Below, one piece after another: positions 1 to 11,283 of a DNA stretch of 64,000 bases. Position 1 is the first letter of the stretch; the number at the start of each line of letters is the position of its first letter. This DNA comes from Thuidium tamariscinum (Eukaryota > Streptophyta > Bryopsida > Hypnales > Thuidiaceae): positions 17,812,501 through 17,876,500 of the forward strand of contig OX344754.2 in the NCBI GenBank assembly GCA_947034885.2. Reading direction: 5' to 3'. The notes beneath the pieces are model-generated. The model did not search any database. It was not told the DNA's origin and saw only the letters and a list, made by a program, of their open reading frames with translations. The position numbers and the translations under genes are program-made.

Positions 1-1537
1 TTTTAGCTGTTTGGTTAAAGTTTTACATCGATTTAAGAAGTTATGAATGATTGAGAAGCAATTTAGTAGGAGGTTTAGTCTTACATGTGATATTGTAACT
101 TTTCTTATTATTTTTTAACATTTAAAAGTTATTTTGCAAAGACAATGAGTCAATTGAATGATATTTTCCTTCACCAATGTATTTGTATGCTAGTTTCTAA
201 GCACTCTATAAGTTTATTTATTTTTTCATTTAAGTGGGTTTAGAAATCAAGCTCCATTCCAATATATATTTTTAGGAAAATTTCAACATCTTTTATCTAT
301 ACTAAAACATTATAATCTTGCAATCTATGTGGCCAAATGACTTCAAACTTGGTTCTTGCCATCTATAATACATACTTTAATGGTGGATTTTATTAAAATG
401 GAAGTATTTCATGTGTCATAATTTTTCAAAGCGTGTAACCTAAACTGTAAAGAGTAACTTTTATGATAGGTATAAATTTCAAACATATAGGACAAGTATG
501 AAATTTAGACCATGTGGTCTAAACCTTCAAAGTATGTGCCAAAGTTGCAAAATGAAAAACAACAACAAAATAATAATAGAATATTGCCATTTTAATGAAA
601 TTCATGATACTATAAGATTGTAGAGTTGAGACTTCTTAGTGATCTTAATGATTTTTGGACTCCAACACTTCAAAAGCAACAATGTTTTGAAACTCCTAAA
701 AGTTTTAGAACTTGAGGGATTAACTAAGGATGCTACAACTATTTTTTGGTCAATGAATGACAAAGAATCCTTTTATGTGAAAAAGAAATCTAACTATTCA
801 TCTTCAAATTTTTGTTTCAAAAAGGGAGGTCTCATACAATAATTTGACTTCTAGCAAGTGCTTTTGAATCTTTTCAAATGACTAATTTATACAATACTAA
901 AATTAATAGTAAAGTTTGTCCCATGTTTATAAACAAGGATTAGATGAGGCTTTAACTAAGAATAGTAGAAAATAAACATGGGGCTTTATAAATTAGGACC
1001 TCAATTTGATACTCCAAGGTATTAATTTTGTCTCATGTTCTTCCCAAACCCTGTCTCATGGTCCCATATTACATGTACTTTACAATTATCTATACTATAA
1101 GAGATGATTTCTACATGTTCAACAAACCATTTTTGAAGTTCTTATCTTCATCTATAGACAACATGTATAAAAAATTTCAATACTAAATTCTTTATAGTAT
1201 CTTGACATGTATGCTTAAAGATGGAATATATGATTTTATATTTTCACTTTCACTTTCATGCCCATTGGTGTATCTCAATTTTGATATTCAATAAAAACTA
1301 GTAGATGTCAAAATTAGATTTGCATCTTCTAATACAATGTACTTAGGTTGAAAGTAGCCCCCAAAGTTTAGAGCCTCAAGTACTAAGTAAAAAGTAAAAA
1401 GAGCATAGTATGTTCCACCGTTAATTCCTCCTTTTAGATAATTCTATAAAAATAATTTCGGGGTCCATGTCTACTGGATCCATATACAATTACAATATAA
1501 TATAGTTATGAATACATATATAGTAGATGTATACAAA
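1..1537. other. AT-rich intergenic DNA, no gene seen
   Basis: Long A/T runs with stops in all frames. The only open stretch of note, 639-842 (+), is 67 codons of low-complexity sequence with no recognisable domain. I see no RNA gene or clear repeat here. Confidence 0.6.
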
Positions 1538-1858
1538 TACAACACATGAGTATGGATATGAATTCCATAGCTAACAACAATACTATTATGTGAGCATAAA
1601 AATGTAAGTATATGAGCCTTGAGCATATATATATATAGAGAGAGAGTGTGTACAACACATGAGTATGGACATGAATTCCATAGCTAACAACAATACTAGT
1701 ATGTGAGCATAAAAATGTAAGTATATGAGCCTTGAGCATATATATATATATAGAGAGAGAGAGAGAGTGTGTACAACACATGAGTATGGACATGAATTCC
1801 ATAGCTAACAACAATACTAGTATGTGAGCATAAAAATGTAAGTATATGAGCCTTGAGC

Positions 1859-1894
<36 letters not shown>

Positions 1895-2002
1895 TGTGTA
1901 CAACACATGAGTATGGACATGAATTCCATAGCTAACAACAATACTAGTATGTGAGTATAAAAATGTAAGTATACGAGCCTTGAGCATAGAGAGAGAGAGA
2001 GA
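1538..2002. repeat. Four-copy tandem repeat (113-127 bp) with embedded TA/GA microsatellite
   Basis: Copies start at about 1538, 1651, 1772 and 1899, each with TACAACACATGAGTATGGA. They are almost identical except for a (TA)n(GA)n tract near the end of each copy. The tract lengthens through the first three copies, giving unit lengths 113, 121 and 127, and the fourth copy lacks the TA part. The minus-strand open frames across it only translate the repeat and are not genes. Confidence 0.93.
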
Positions 2003-2008
2003 TCCTAC

Positions 2009-3714
2009 AACCATTAAAGGTGTTTATAATATAAACACCTATAATATGGGTATCTATTTAACCTAAATGCATTATAATTATATAAGTTTTTTTATAGTAT
2101 AGACAATTATACTGTAGGCATATAGTCTCCTATGCTCATGGGCTTACACTTCAAGGCTCACATAATAGCAACCCTCCCTAAGAATGTCCTTCATTACCTA
2201 ATAAAGGTTGATTACCATGTTTGGAAATTAAAAGGCTTATATACTTTACATTATTATGATGGCTTCACAAAGAGGAGAATATCCAAAATATTACCAGTCT
2301 CACTTGAATTCAAATCACAACCACGGGGGTCACTAGTTTATTTAAAAAATCATGTGAGGTATAGTATAGATAAGGTTTATTTTCTTGAGACAAATTTTGT
2401 GAAAAACTTTAAAAAAACTTTAAGAAAATTAAAAGTGATAAATTCATAAAAAATAATGTAAGTATTCTGCAAATCTAGGTAATTAAATTTCTTACATGTA
2501 AAGTAGGGGGTTGAAGATTCCGATTGGAACTTCATCTAAGCTTGTAAGGTGAAAAAAAAACATTTTTTCATCCATTTTCTTTGAAGTTGGTTAAGTACAT
2601 TGTTAGTGAATATAAATTTTTTTAATTCCTTCATTTTTTATTATTGTCTTTTCTAAAAAAGAAGATGCTTAATCAACAATAGTGTATTTTGGCCATTTCT
2701 TACTACTTACTCTTTATGTGAATTTTTTAGCAATAAAAATGATTTTCCTGATTTTCAATCTAATATATGAAATGTGAGTTTATCATGTTTAGTTTTTTCT
2801 CCAATTGAAAATATTGAAAAATTCATAAATTTCAATATTTTATAATAATATGAACCTTGAACCTATAAATATGGTTTATTTAATAGAGTGATTATATTAT
2901 TTTGGTTTATACCATGATGTTATATATTGTAATATACATCAATAGTAAAAATTTAAGTTTTTTTAGCATATTTTACATTTGATATAAATTCTTTTCATTT
3001 TTTCTTAGTTGTAAAATGGCAATAAATATAGTAATAGACAATGACAATGAGGCTTGAAATTGCTAGTCATGGGTCTAAGGTTGCTAATGCGTAAGTTTAG
3101 AATTATGAGAATATGAGTATATTCTAATAAAAATAGGAGCATGGGAATCTGTAAACCTATATTATAGGTGTTTATATTATATAAAGATTTTATGATTATA
3201 GAATAAGATGATTGCAAGAAACATACCATTTTGCATCACACCTTGCACGTTGATTTATTTTTGGGCCATAACTTATGCATTCTGGCTGTAAATGACTTGA
3301 AATTTTAAAAGAAATATTTATGGATATTATACACTTTATATAAAATTTGGAATTTTTTTAAAATTAATATTTAAAAATGTCCCCCAATTATTTGTTCATA
3401 CTTGCCAATTTAGGGGATTTTAGTACTATTGAGTTCCTAAATAAATGAATTTAAAGCTAAAATTTGGAGGAGATGGTCTTCTATTAGACTTGTAGGTATT
3501 TTATTAATGATTTCAAAAATATTATTTTGGTGGTTTTTTTGGTGAATGTTAATCTCCATAAAATTTCTATAAATCTCTAATCTTCTTTCAATTAAATATT
3601 TTTCCTATTTTCTATTAATTAAACATTGAAGTATCTATTTTTTGCAATCATCTAATATTTATGTTATAAATACCTATATTGTAGGTGCATATACTGTAAG
3701 CACCTTCAATGGTT
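2009..3714. mobile_element. 1.7 kb element with imperfect ~48 bp terminal inverted repeats
   Basis: The left end (AACCATTAAAGGTG...) and the reverse complement of the right end (AACCATTGAAGGTG...) match imperfectly over about 48 bp. Each end contains near-palindromic blocks such as GGTGTTTAT-AAT-ATAAACACC at 2019-2039. A third related block lies inside at about 3150-3185. No clear target duplication is visible. The interior is AT-rich; the 105-codon frame at 2132-2449 (+) has no recognisable domain. Probably a non-autonomous DNA transposon; superfamily unknown. Confidence 0.55.
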
Positions 3715-3958
3715 ATTAGTAGAATATCAATTTATACATATATTTGAGGATCTTGGGCTTGCATTTCCATGTTTACATGCTAGTATCATTGATTTTCCTT
3801 ACCAACAAAGTTAACTTTTTGTCTACATTATTGAGTATTTAGTGAGACACATAGGTTTTTTATAAAAAGATGAATTTTAGTATTGAAGAATGTAAAGAGG
3901 GAGCTTATTTATCTAATAGAAATCACAAATTCTAGGAAATTTTTAAGTTATTTTCAAT

Positions 3959-4101
3959 GAAAATGGAGAATAATAAATAGTTAATGAACTATGAAATAAT
4001 CGTTACTGAACATTTTTTTATTCATTTGGACCAAAAATGGAGAATAACAAATAGTTAACGAACTATGAAATATTTGTTATTGAAATTTATTCATTTGGAC
4101 C
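3959..4101. repeat. Tandem duplication, ~73 bp unit, two copies
   Basis: The block AATGGAGAATAA(T/C)AAATAG through TTCATTTGGACC occurs twice in direct succession, starting at about 3959 and 4032, with a few substitutions and a short indel. Confidence 0.85.
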
Positions 4102-4555
4102 CAAAATGTTCACTTTTCCTAGATATTTATCACACAAGATGAATGTATTGAATCAAAACATGAAAGTCTATAAAAGTCTATTGTTGGTTTTGGGCACCCT
4201 TAAAGATATAACTTTGAAAACGCATTATTTATTCACATAGTGTTCAAATAATTCATGCTAAAGTAAATTAGAACTCTCTATTCATTGCCAATAAGACCCA
4301 AAACAAATAATTTATGTTTAATCCCCAAAGGATTAAGGCTTTTTTTCCCACAAAAAAACACTCAAAATTGCGATTTCTATTGTAAAGAGTAAAAAGATTT
4401 GAAAATTATTATTTTTAGATGTCTAACTATGAGATCTAATACTCAACCAACATCAAATGTGTAGATTAAATCTTAGAAATTTTAACCACAAAATTGCAAG
4501 ATATCTTTATTTAAAGTGAAAAAAACAATTTTTTTGGTACATTGCTAGACTAGAT

Positions 4556-5700
4556 TATTTAACTTTGAACCTTCTTAACTTAAATTCTTTGCACTATAGA
4601 GTTTTGAGCTTTAAATCTTTATTGTGGAAATTTTAATTGAGAATCTAGGAAAAAGAACATTTAGAAGAAACACTTAATTTTCATCCTTCAAAAAATTATT
4701 GAGTAGAAGTAGGTACAATATAGAAGGAAATTTTAAATTATTAATATCCCTTAAATGGAACTAGAATGCACTAATCCCAATGGTGAGATTTTTCTTGCAG
4801 CAAAAAGAAACTATATGGGACTTTCCTTTTTGAAAAATTGTATAATTTACATTAAGAAATGAATTCAATAAGTGGCTTTTTCAAACATATGCTTAGATTG
4901 CTTAAAACACAAGATTGTCCATAACTTTCACATCATTCATTCAAATGACATGAATTAATCTTTCCATATGGACGAAAATGTAATCTATGAGAAAAAAATA
5001 TTTTTAAAATTTAAGAAATTAAAAATTAAAAATTATTTTTACTACATGCTCTTTCATTTTTTGAGCTTATTTGTGTATAAATTATGTTCATGGTCATGAT
5101 TTGGAAAAGAAAATTAATATTCCCATAAAGCTAATCAATTTCTTATATCTTTAATATAATTTAACCCCCTAATGGACAAAGGCATTTTTTGGCTCTAAAA
5201 CCACTCATAATTACCATGTTGCTATGTTCACATAACAAACCAAAAGAATTTTTTTTTAGAATCTAACCAAAGGATCTTGTAATTAACTTGTCTATGATCA
5301 TGTGGTAGAAATTTTATGAAGTTTGATTGTGCCATTTAGAGGATATTAGCACTCAAAGTCAAGAAAAAAATTTGAACTCTAGCCTGTAATTTTAGATGAC
5401 TTTGATGGCCATTTGTGGAATCTTTTTGCACTATGGACGACAAAGTTAAATCTTCTTATATTGAACATTTAAATTGGGAATAGAGCAAAAAAGTTTCAAA
5501 AAAACATACTTGATTTTTATTCATTAAAAAATTGTTAAATAAAGGTAGGTCCTAGATTGAACAAAACACTAAATTGTCAATGACTTTAAGATGGAATTGA
5601 AATACCATAATCCTAATGGTGAGATTGTTCTTGCAAACAAATTTAATCCTATCAAAAAATAATTTGAAAAATTGCATTCAAAAATGAATTCTATTAGTGT
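4556..5700. repeat. Two diverged copies of an old dispersed repeat
   Basis: The stretches at about 4556-4870 and 5395-5700 follow the same order of words (TTTGCACTAT, ATTAATGAGATT-like tracts, AATCC(C/T)AATGGTGAGATT, TTCTTGCA, TTGAAAAATTG) with many substitutions. A third weaker relative is at about 22,980-23,120 (AATCCCAATGGAGAAAATG). No coding potential. Probably an ancient transposon remnant. Confidence 0.5.
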
Positions 5701-5850
5701 TTTGTTTCTTTCCTTGAGTTTTTTTGTTCTACCCAGTGATTTGCTTTTTGGACTTAGAATGGCATAACTTTTGCTCCCCATCACCAATTGAAATAAAATT
5801 TATATTTTCAAAAAGCTAATGTGATTTTTTGTCTTCAAAAAAAGTTTCAA

Positions 5851-6020
5851 AAAATCATGGCAAAAATTCAAGTCACACAAGCCTGTCTGAAATCCCAAGT
5901 ATCCCCCAAGGGGACTTTAGTTATTTAGGGGTTAAAAAATCATGACAAAAATTGAGACCACAAATACCTGTCTGAAGTCCAATGTGTCCTCCAAAGGGAC
6001 AATGGTCCTTTAGGGTTTAA
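5851..6020. repeat. Tandem duplication, ~86 bp unit, two copies
   Basis: AAAATCATG(G/A)CAAAAATT through TTTAGGG(G)TTAA is repeated directly, copies starting at about 5851 and 5937, with moderate divergence. Confidence 0.8.
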
Positions 6021-6387
6021 TAATAGTAGTGGGAATAGTAGTATCAATTAAAAGGTGCTCATATTGTACACATCCGAGTGCTCTTTTTTCAAACAAACAG
6101 CTTGCCACAGTTGCCACACAGAATTGGGCAGCTAAGAGGCAGCTGGACCCCTCGCTTGGCGCTTCGGGAAAATCCTGGAATTTTTTATTTTTCTGCACAC
6201 AATAAAATTTACGAACTCGGAATTCATTTTTGCAATCAGAGGCCCCAAATTAGCTGGAGGAAGTCTAAGAGATCAATTTTTCAAGGACAAAAGAGGGGGC
6301 TTTTTGCTTTACTTGCACCCCTGGAATTACTTGGAGGGGCTGAGCAAGGGGGCCAATTCACCTAGACCAGAAGGTTGGAATAGCAGA
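6021..6387. other. Less AT-rich unique-looking DNA, no gene recognised
   Basis: Base composition rises here and a 95-codon open frame exists at 6078-6365 (+). Its translation has no domain I recognise, and overlapping frames on both strands are equally open. I do not call a gene. Confidence 0.45.
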
Positions 6388-6391
6388 ATGT

Positions 6392-6635
6392 TAAATCCTA
6401 CCAATGAAGGTGGGTCCAATAGGGTGGATTTGGGGTTCTCTAGGATAAAAGTGAAAAAAAAGTCCTGTATTTCGTGCCATGTGAAGGGTATGTTTTAGAC
6501 CTTTGCTTTCTAATTTGGAGTCAAATGTGAATTCAAAATTTGTAAAAAAAGAATGTTTGCATAAAATAAAAAATTCTTTCATTTTTCTTTGAGGTAAATC
6601 CTCCCTGCTGGGCCTACCTTTTTTGGTGGGATTTA
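6392..6635. mobile_element. MITE with ~40 bp imperfect TIRs and 4 bp ATGT target duplication
   Basis: The left end TAAATCCTACCAATGAAGG pairs with the right end ...GGTGGGATTTA, the arms matching imperfectly over about 40 bp. The element is flanked on both sides by ATGT (6388-6391 and 6636-6639). It is 244 bp with no coding capacity. The superfamily is not clear from the ends. Confidence 0.65.
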
Positions 6636-6655
6636 ATGTCTTGCATACCAAAATA

Positions 6656-6940
6656 AAGTGGGTACACCTAAAAGCACCACTTATTCTTATTGTGCCTAGT
6701 TTTTCATTATCATGTTGTTCATATTTTAATACAGTCTTGTTGACGAGTGAAAGTATGTTCCAACGCACCAAAGAACAGAGGATGTGGATACCATATGCAA
6801 AAGTTATTAACAGTCAAAGTCTGTTTTTGAAAGCACCATCTACAGTTTTGGGTACATGACTGATTTTGGAAATGTTGGAAATGTATGCACATTGTAGATA
6901 GTGCTTTTAAGGTCAGGTGCCATTTTGGGTGTACCTACCT
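6656..6940 (+). mobile_element. TA-flanked MITE family A, copy 1
   Basis: First of five near-complete copies of a 270-285 bp element whose ends read AGGT(A/G)GGTACACC...GGTGTAC(C)(T)ACCT. The left end here is slightly damaged (AAGTGGGTACACC). The core holds a conserved block around GTTCCAAC(G/A)CACCAAAGAACAG. A TA target duplication is visible at the cleaner copies at 17,278, 18,984 and 38,415. Confidence 0.8.
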
Positions 6941-7036
6941 TAACAGCCCTCAGCATTTAATTCTGAACTTCAGTCTGTTTTTGTTCACAACATGCTCCCA
7001 CTTGCAAGCCTATGTATGTTAGGGTTTTTTCTAGGG

Positions 7037-8183
7037 TTTTTTTTTTTTTTTTGAACAAATGGGGGAACCCACTGCATTAAGAAGAAAAAAAACCCGGAAC
7101 AGAACCGGAGTTACAACGGCCAAGCCAGAGGCTGGACAATGAAGAGAGAAAGAGTGCTGAAACAGAAACGAAACTGAAAGCTAAACAAATAAACACACGG
7201 GTGGGCCTTGTCTATTCCACCTAATGAGATCGTTCCGCCGAGACGCAAGCAAAGGAGGATGAAGCCAGATTTTGTCGAAGAGGTACCAGAGCGCCTTTGT
7301 TTTGTGAGGGCTACGAGAGGCTCGGGCTTGAGTCTTAAGTTGTGCAGCATGTCCTGAGTCAACAAGAGCATCCCACAAGAGCTGATGAAGCATACCTGGG
7401 GGCCACAAAACTTGGGAAAAAACTTTCTGGTTCCGAGCGATCCAAATCAGCCAAAGTGAGGAACCACGAAGGAGCGACCAAATAGCTCTGAACTCGTGGA
7501 GGCGTCGTGGCAAGGATCCACCAAAGATACATAAGATAGAATCGAAGCGAGTGTAAGGGCCTAGAATTGGGTGCTGACCCCGAAGGTGATGGAGGATTGA
7601 CTGAGCATAATCCCACACCTGAGTGGCTTGTGGGCAGAGGTAAAAACGATGAATTGGGTTTTCTTCCACGTCGAGGGAGCAGCAATTGCATCTAGTGTCG
7701 ATTCCTCTGTTAATTTTCGCACGCCATGAGTGGACCGCCACTGCATTGTGCCATACTGACCACATGAAAGCCGCCTCTTTCTGAGATCTAGCCTGGGACC
7801 ACACATCTTTCCAATCAGGAGAGAAAGTTAAAGGTAAATGGCCGTTCCACTTCGCTGGGATGGATCGTTTGGGCCGGTTATGTTGGGTGAGGAGATGACG
7901 ACCGCAAGCTGTGGAGAAATGCATCAGGGGCAGCCCGTTGTTCCATCTCCATCGTCCTGCGTCGAAGCTAAGTTGTGAAAGGGTCCCTGCGAAGAAGAAG
8001 TCTGGTGAACCAAGTCGACGCTTCCTCATCTCGAGGACTCTGATTCTGCGTACAAAACCAGTGCTTGATCTCGCCTCTGTAGGAGGGGGGAGTAGCGAGA
8101 GTTGCTTGGTCAGGTCCCCAACGATAGCTAGCGGTAGCTGTTGGGGCAGAGATATGGTTTGCGAAGTTGGGCGGATTATACCT
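7037..8183 (-). mobile_element. 5'-truncated LINE (non-LTR retrotransposon), 3' half of ORF2
   Basis: On the minus strand an uninterrupted frame of more than 330 codons (7181 to at least 8183) carries a C-terminal zinc-binding reverse-transcriptase domain (zf-RVT type). The signature is W-x(5)-K-EAAFMWSVWHNAVAVHSWRAK, then CNCC..D.EENPIHRFYLCP..TQVWDYA and a tail with WSLLRG..LWLIWIARN. The RT catalytic region is missing, so the copy is 5'-truncated. A poly(T) run at 7037-7052 on the plus strand is the poly(A) tail. TGTTAG lies both before the tail (about 7018) and just after 8183, a possible short target duplication. A second member of the same family is at 36,922-37,715. Confidence 0.85.
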
Positions 8184-9457
8184 GTGTTAGTGGAGGGTGC
8201 CCTCCACACAAGCTTGGGGACTGAGTCTTCCTGTTCAGAAAACAAACCCAACCACTCGCCCGCTGAAACAGATATATGTTAGGTTTCAAGATACAGATAT
8301 AGTAAGTTAACCCCAAAAAATGTTGGAAAGCCAGTTGGTTGCATGACTGCATCCACTGCAATAACCTATCATTAGAAACCAAAGATGGAAGATTGAATAG
8401 AATTCCATTTCATCTGTTTAAAAGAAAAAAATGGACTATCAGAAGCAATACGATCCCGCGTGTACAAAAATGGATGATTAGCTGACACAAACAAGTTGCC
8501 ACATTAACTGCATACGAATAATAATTGTGTTCTGTACAGATTGAAGGCAAAAAAAGTCTCCGTCTACCTTAGGCTACAGTACCTTCAGCAGCCAGCGAGT
8601 GTGTGCAAGAGAGTGGCTCTGTCTTAAATTTTCCTGCAGGGAGGGTGGGCTGCTGGAAGAACACGCTGGAAGACGGTGGAAGTCAAGTCAAGCTTTTCAG
8701 GTATAAAAAAATTGTTTTTGTTTTTGTTTTTTTCGACACAAATGAAACGGAATGTCATTGCAAAGTGGTGAAATACAAACTGCCAGCCACAGGCGCCAGG
8801 TGGGGAGGTATAAAAAAATGGTTGGAGAAGCCATCCAGGTGCAATTGTGAAATAGAAAATGAGTTTTCTGTCTCTGTTTCATTTGTTTAAAAAAGGATAC
8901 GCGTTTTCTGATTCTGAGCTCATGGAACTGATATCATTCCCAGCATGGCAGTCATCTGGAAGTGGTGTGTACTATTATGTAAGTTAGGGCTCCACAAGTC
9001 CTCAACTGTGTCAGGGAAAGGATTCAATTCTAGCTTAAGTTACACCTTGAAAAAGAATGTGAAGGAAATGCTCAACAACTCTGAAGGCAGTCAGTGGAAG
9101 TGCAAGGAGACTTTGTGGGATGGAATGGAAGGGTTTTTTTTTTTGTGTTTTTCTTACAGGAAAGGAAACAGAATTTCGTTGCCAGGAAAGAAAACAAAAC
9201 AGCCAGCCAGCCACAGGTGGCCTGGCAGGCGAGCAAGACAACGCAAACACACGTAACCCGACACAGGATGGAACTGAAGTTTTGAAGGAAACATGTGTTG
9301 TGCGAATCAAGGATCTTGTCATTCCGGGGGTGCTTAACTCCTAAACGATGGGTGTGTGTGTGTGTGTGGTGTGACGGTGGGGGAGATGTGGGCTGGGAAC
9401 ATTGTCACTTGTGCAAAGACTGCGGGAGAAAGGCACAAACTCATAATGTCTAAGAGC
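8184..9457. repeat. 1.27 kb near-identical direct repeat, copy 1
   Basis: From GTGTTAGTGGAGGGTGCCC to ATGTCTAAGAGC this stretch matches 13,989-15,247 almost base for base. Differences are single substitutions (near 9113, 9150) and a longer (GT)n tract at about 9353-9368. It contains a LINE 3'-end fragment at about 8727-8800 (CGACACAAATGAAACGGAAT) and several short open frames that are identical in both copies but resemble no protein. The layout is LTR-like, yet the DNA between the copies holds no gag/pol, primer-binding site or polypurine tract I can identify. Confidence 0.9.
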
Positions 9458-9469
9458 CAGACTCCATCG

Positions 9470-9530
9470 GGCACCCGGAGGTCCGATTTCTGGAGGGGGC
9501 CGGAGGTCGTGGCTGGACCTCCAGGGTGCC
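9470..9530. repeat. GC-rich inverted repeat (hairpin)
   Basis: GGCACCCGGAGGTCC at 9470-9484 pairs with GGACCTCCAGGGTGCC at 9515-9530 with one bulged base. It lies just past the point where the two 1.27 kb repeats diverge. Confidence 0.7.
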
Positions 9531-9593
9531 TCCATTGCACTTGCCACCCTGCCGGACCTTGCCAGCTTTCTCTCTCGCTTTACACCCTTTCAC

Positions 9594-9673
9594 AGAGAAG
9601 GTAGTTCCATTTACCTTACTCTTTGAAGCAATCAGAGAAGGTAGTTTCATTTACCATACTCTTTGAAGCAATG
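9594..9673. repeat. 40 bp tandem duplication
   Basis: AGAGAAGGTAGTTCCATTTA... at 9594 is repeated from 9634 with two substitutions, both copies ending CTCTTTGAAGCAAT. Confidence 0.9.
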
Positions 9674-9714
9674 GCCAAGAGTTTTGAATATTATAAACTA
9701 AATTTGATTTCATG

Positions 9715-9910
9715 TAAGATTAATTAGTACAATAATTTATTAATAACACGTAAAATTATATTTAAGATTAATTAGTATGATTGATTTTATTAAGTGCATA
9801 TTAAATTAAACTTAAGATTAAGTAGTACAATTGAATTTATTGAGTACATATAAAATTAATTTAAGATTAATAACTACAATTGATTTTATTTAGCGCATAT
9901 TAAAAAATAT
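9715..9910. repeat. Four-copy ~49 bp AT-rich tandem repeat
   Basis: Units begin TAAGATTAA(T/G)(T/A)AG at 9715, 9763, 9813 and 9862 and share internal words such as TACAATTGATTTTATT and the GTACATAT/GCATATTA block. Divergence of 10-25 % suggests an old array. It lies at the left edge of the Harbinger copy and may belong to it. Confidence 0.8.
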
Positions 9911-10193
9911 GGATAACACCTTCTTCTTATTTAGGTTTAATTGTAAAAATAATAATAAAGTATACTAGAAGGTTCATTGAGATTAGAATTTGAAAAGAAA
10001 ATGAAGACAATATACAATTAACCTTACACATAATTACTAAATACCATATAGAGCAATGTTTTGATCAAACTCAACTGTTTATTAAATTTCAACAATTCTT
10101 ATTATAGTTTTTCAAAATCAATTAGGTAATCATATGATAATTACTGAAAAATAAACAATTCTAGTCCACAACCGTTATCCCTTCACTGACGTG

Positions 10194-11283
10194 GAGGGCC
10201 TTGAGCTAGAGATTGCCTAGGCACTTGCATGGCATTTGCCATAGATTGAAGTGCCCCAACTAAAGCCGTGGAGGTTTCCCTATTGGCTTGTATTCTCTCT
10301 CTCTCTCTAAGTCCACTAGCTCTCTATGCCTTGCATCTTCTCTATCCTGAGTTCTATCTTGAGTTCTGTCAAGGACTTCCACTAATTTCTCTCTATTAGA
10401 GACAAGAGCATCCCGCAAAGCCTCTGTAGTACGAGGCAAAGTTTTTCTTCTTTTTCCCGTATTTGATGGAGACTCTGTTTCGGTTGCATCATCTTCACTT
10501 TCATCTCCTTCTGTTAACCATGCACATATAACACATCATAAAATCATTAGGAAAAAGTGATGGAAAATGGCCTTCATTAATTGCAATCCAAAAATTACAC
10601 AAGCACATTTATGTGTTCTACATGTAAACTTGAATTTGACATTGATATTTAATTAAACTTCGCATCAATTTAAAAAATAAACACCATAAACTAAAAAATT
10701 GCAAGAAGTGATGGAATTTGTATACCTCTTTGTGGATTATTAAACGTTGTTGTATCCATCAGATTCTCCGGTTGAATGTCACGCGAAGCTCGAGGCAACC
10801 AAGAAGCAATTTGATCATATACAACTTTCTTCATTATTGTTTTTAATTTAAACAATTTTTTGGCTTCACCTTCTGGATAAGACCAGAAAGAAGGTCTACC
10901 ACTAGGGATGTTTGACTCATAATCGTAAACTTTTTTAAAGTCAGACCGTGTTTGCTCCCACTTATTGGAACATTGGTTTGAGCTTCTACTTCTCCCTAAC
11001 CCATAGCACTTCTCATATATACTTTCCCACTTCTCAGTAGATGTTTGATGAGCCACATGGCGGTTGACACTATGAGGCCCACTAGTTTCAGACCACTCCA
11101 TATATGCCACACATAGAACTAACAAATCATCAGTGTTCCATGGTCCTTGAACATAACTACGACCAGGACGTATTCCTTGAACCTCTCCTTCCAACACCTC
11201 TACATCTGAGAGTTCAAATCAATAGTTTGAGATCGTGTCCTCATTGGGGCACTCATTGGTGGTTGTGAAGCTTGAGGATCCAT
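10194..11283 (-). pseudogene. Myb/trihelix-like protein of a PIF/Harbinger transposon (frameshifted)
   Basis: Harbinger elements encode a Myb/SANT- or trihelix-like partner that helps the transposase bind DNA and enter the nucleus. Here the first exon runs 11283 to 10726. ATG 11283 opens a polar leader (PQASQPPMSAPMRTRSQT), and a one-base shift near 11,215 moves the frame into the domain: GPWNTDDLLVLCVAYMEW, then W..IYEKCYG....RSSNQCSNKWEQTRSDFKKVY. A donor (GTATAC) after 10726 joins an acceptor before 10510. Exon 2 is a charged, coiled-coil-like tail (R.K.VEVLDRTQDRTQDRED...). A second frame change falls in a GA-dinucleotide run at about 10,295-10,308, after which the other frame reads to a TGA at 10194. 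It diverges from the transposase gene at 11,972. Two frame breaks make this copy defective. Confidence 0.75.

Noticed and set aside
1506..2014. Three overlapping 65-102 codon frames on the minus strand
   Set aside because: They translate the tandem repeat and its microsatellite; the protein repeats mirror the DNA repeats and have no domain.
2132..2449. 105-codon plus-strand frame
   Set aside because: Low-complexity, AT-driven composition inside a non-autonomous element; no similarity recognised.
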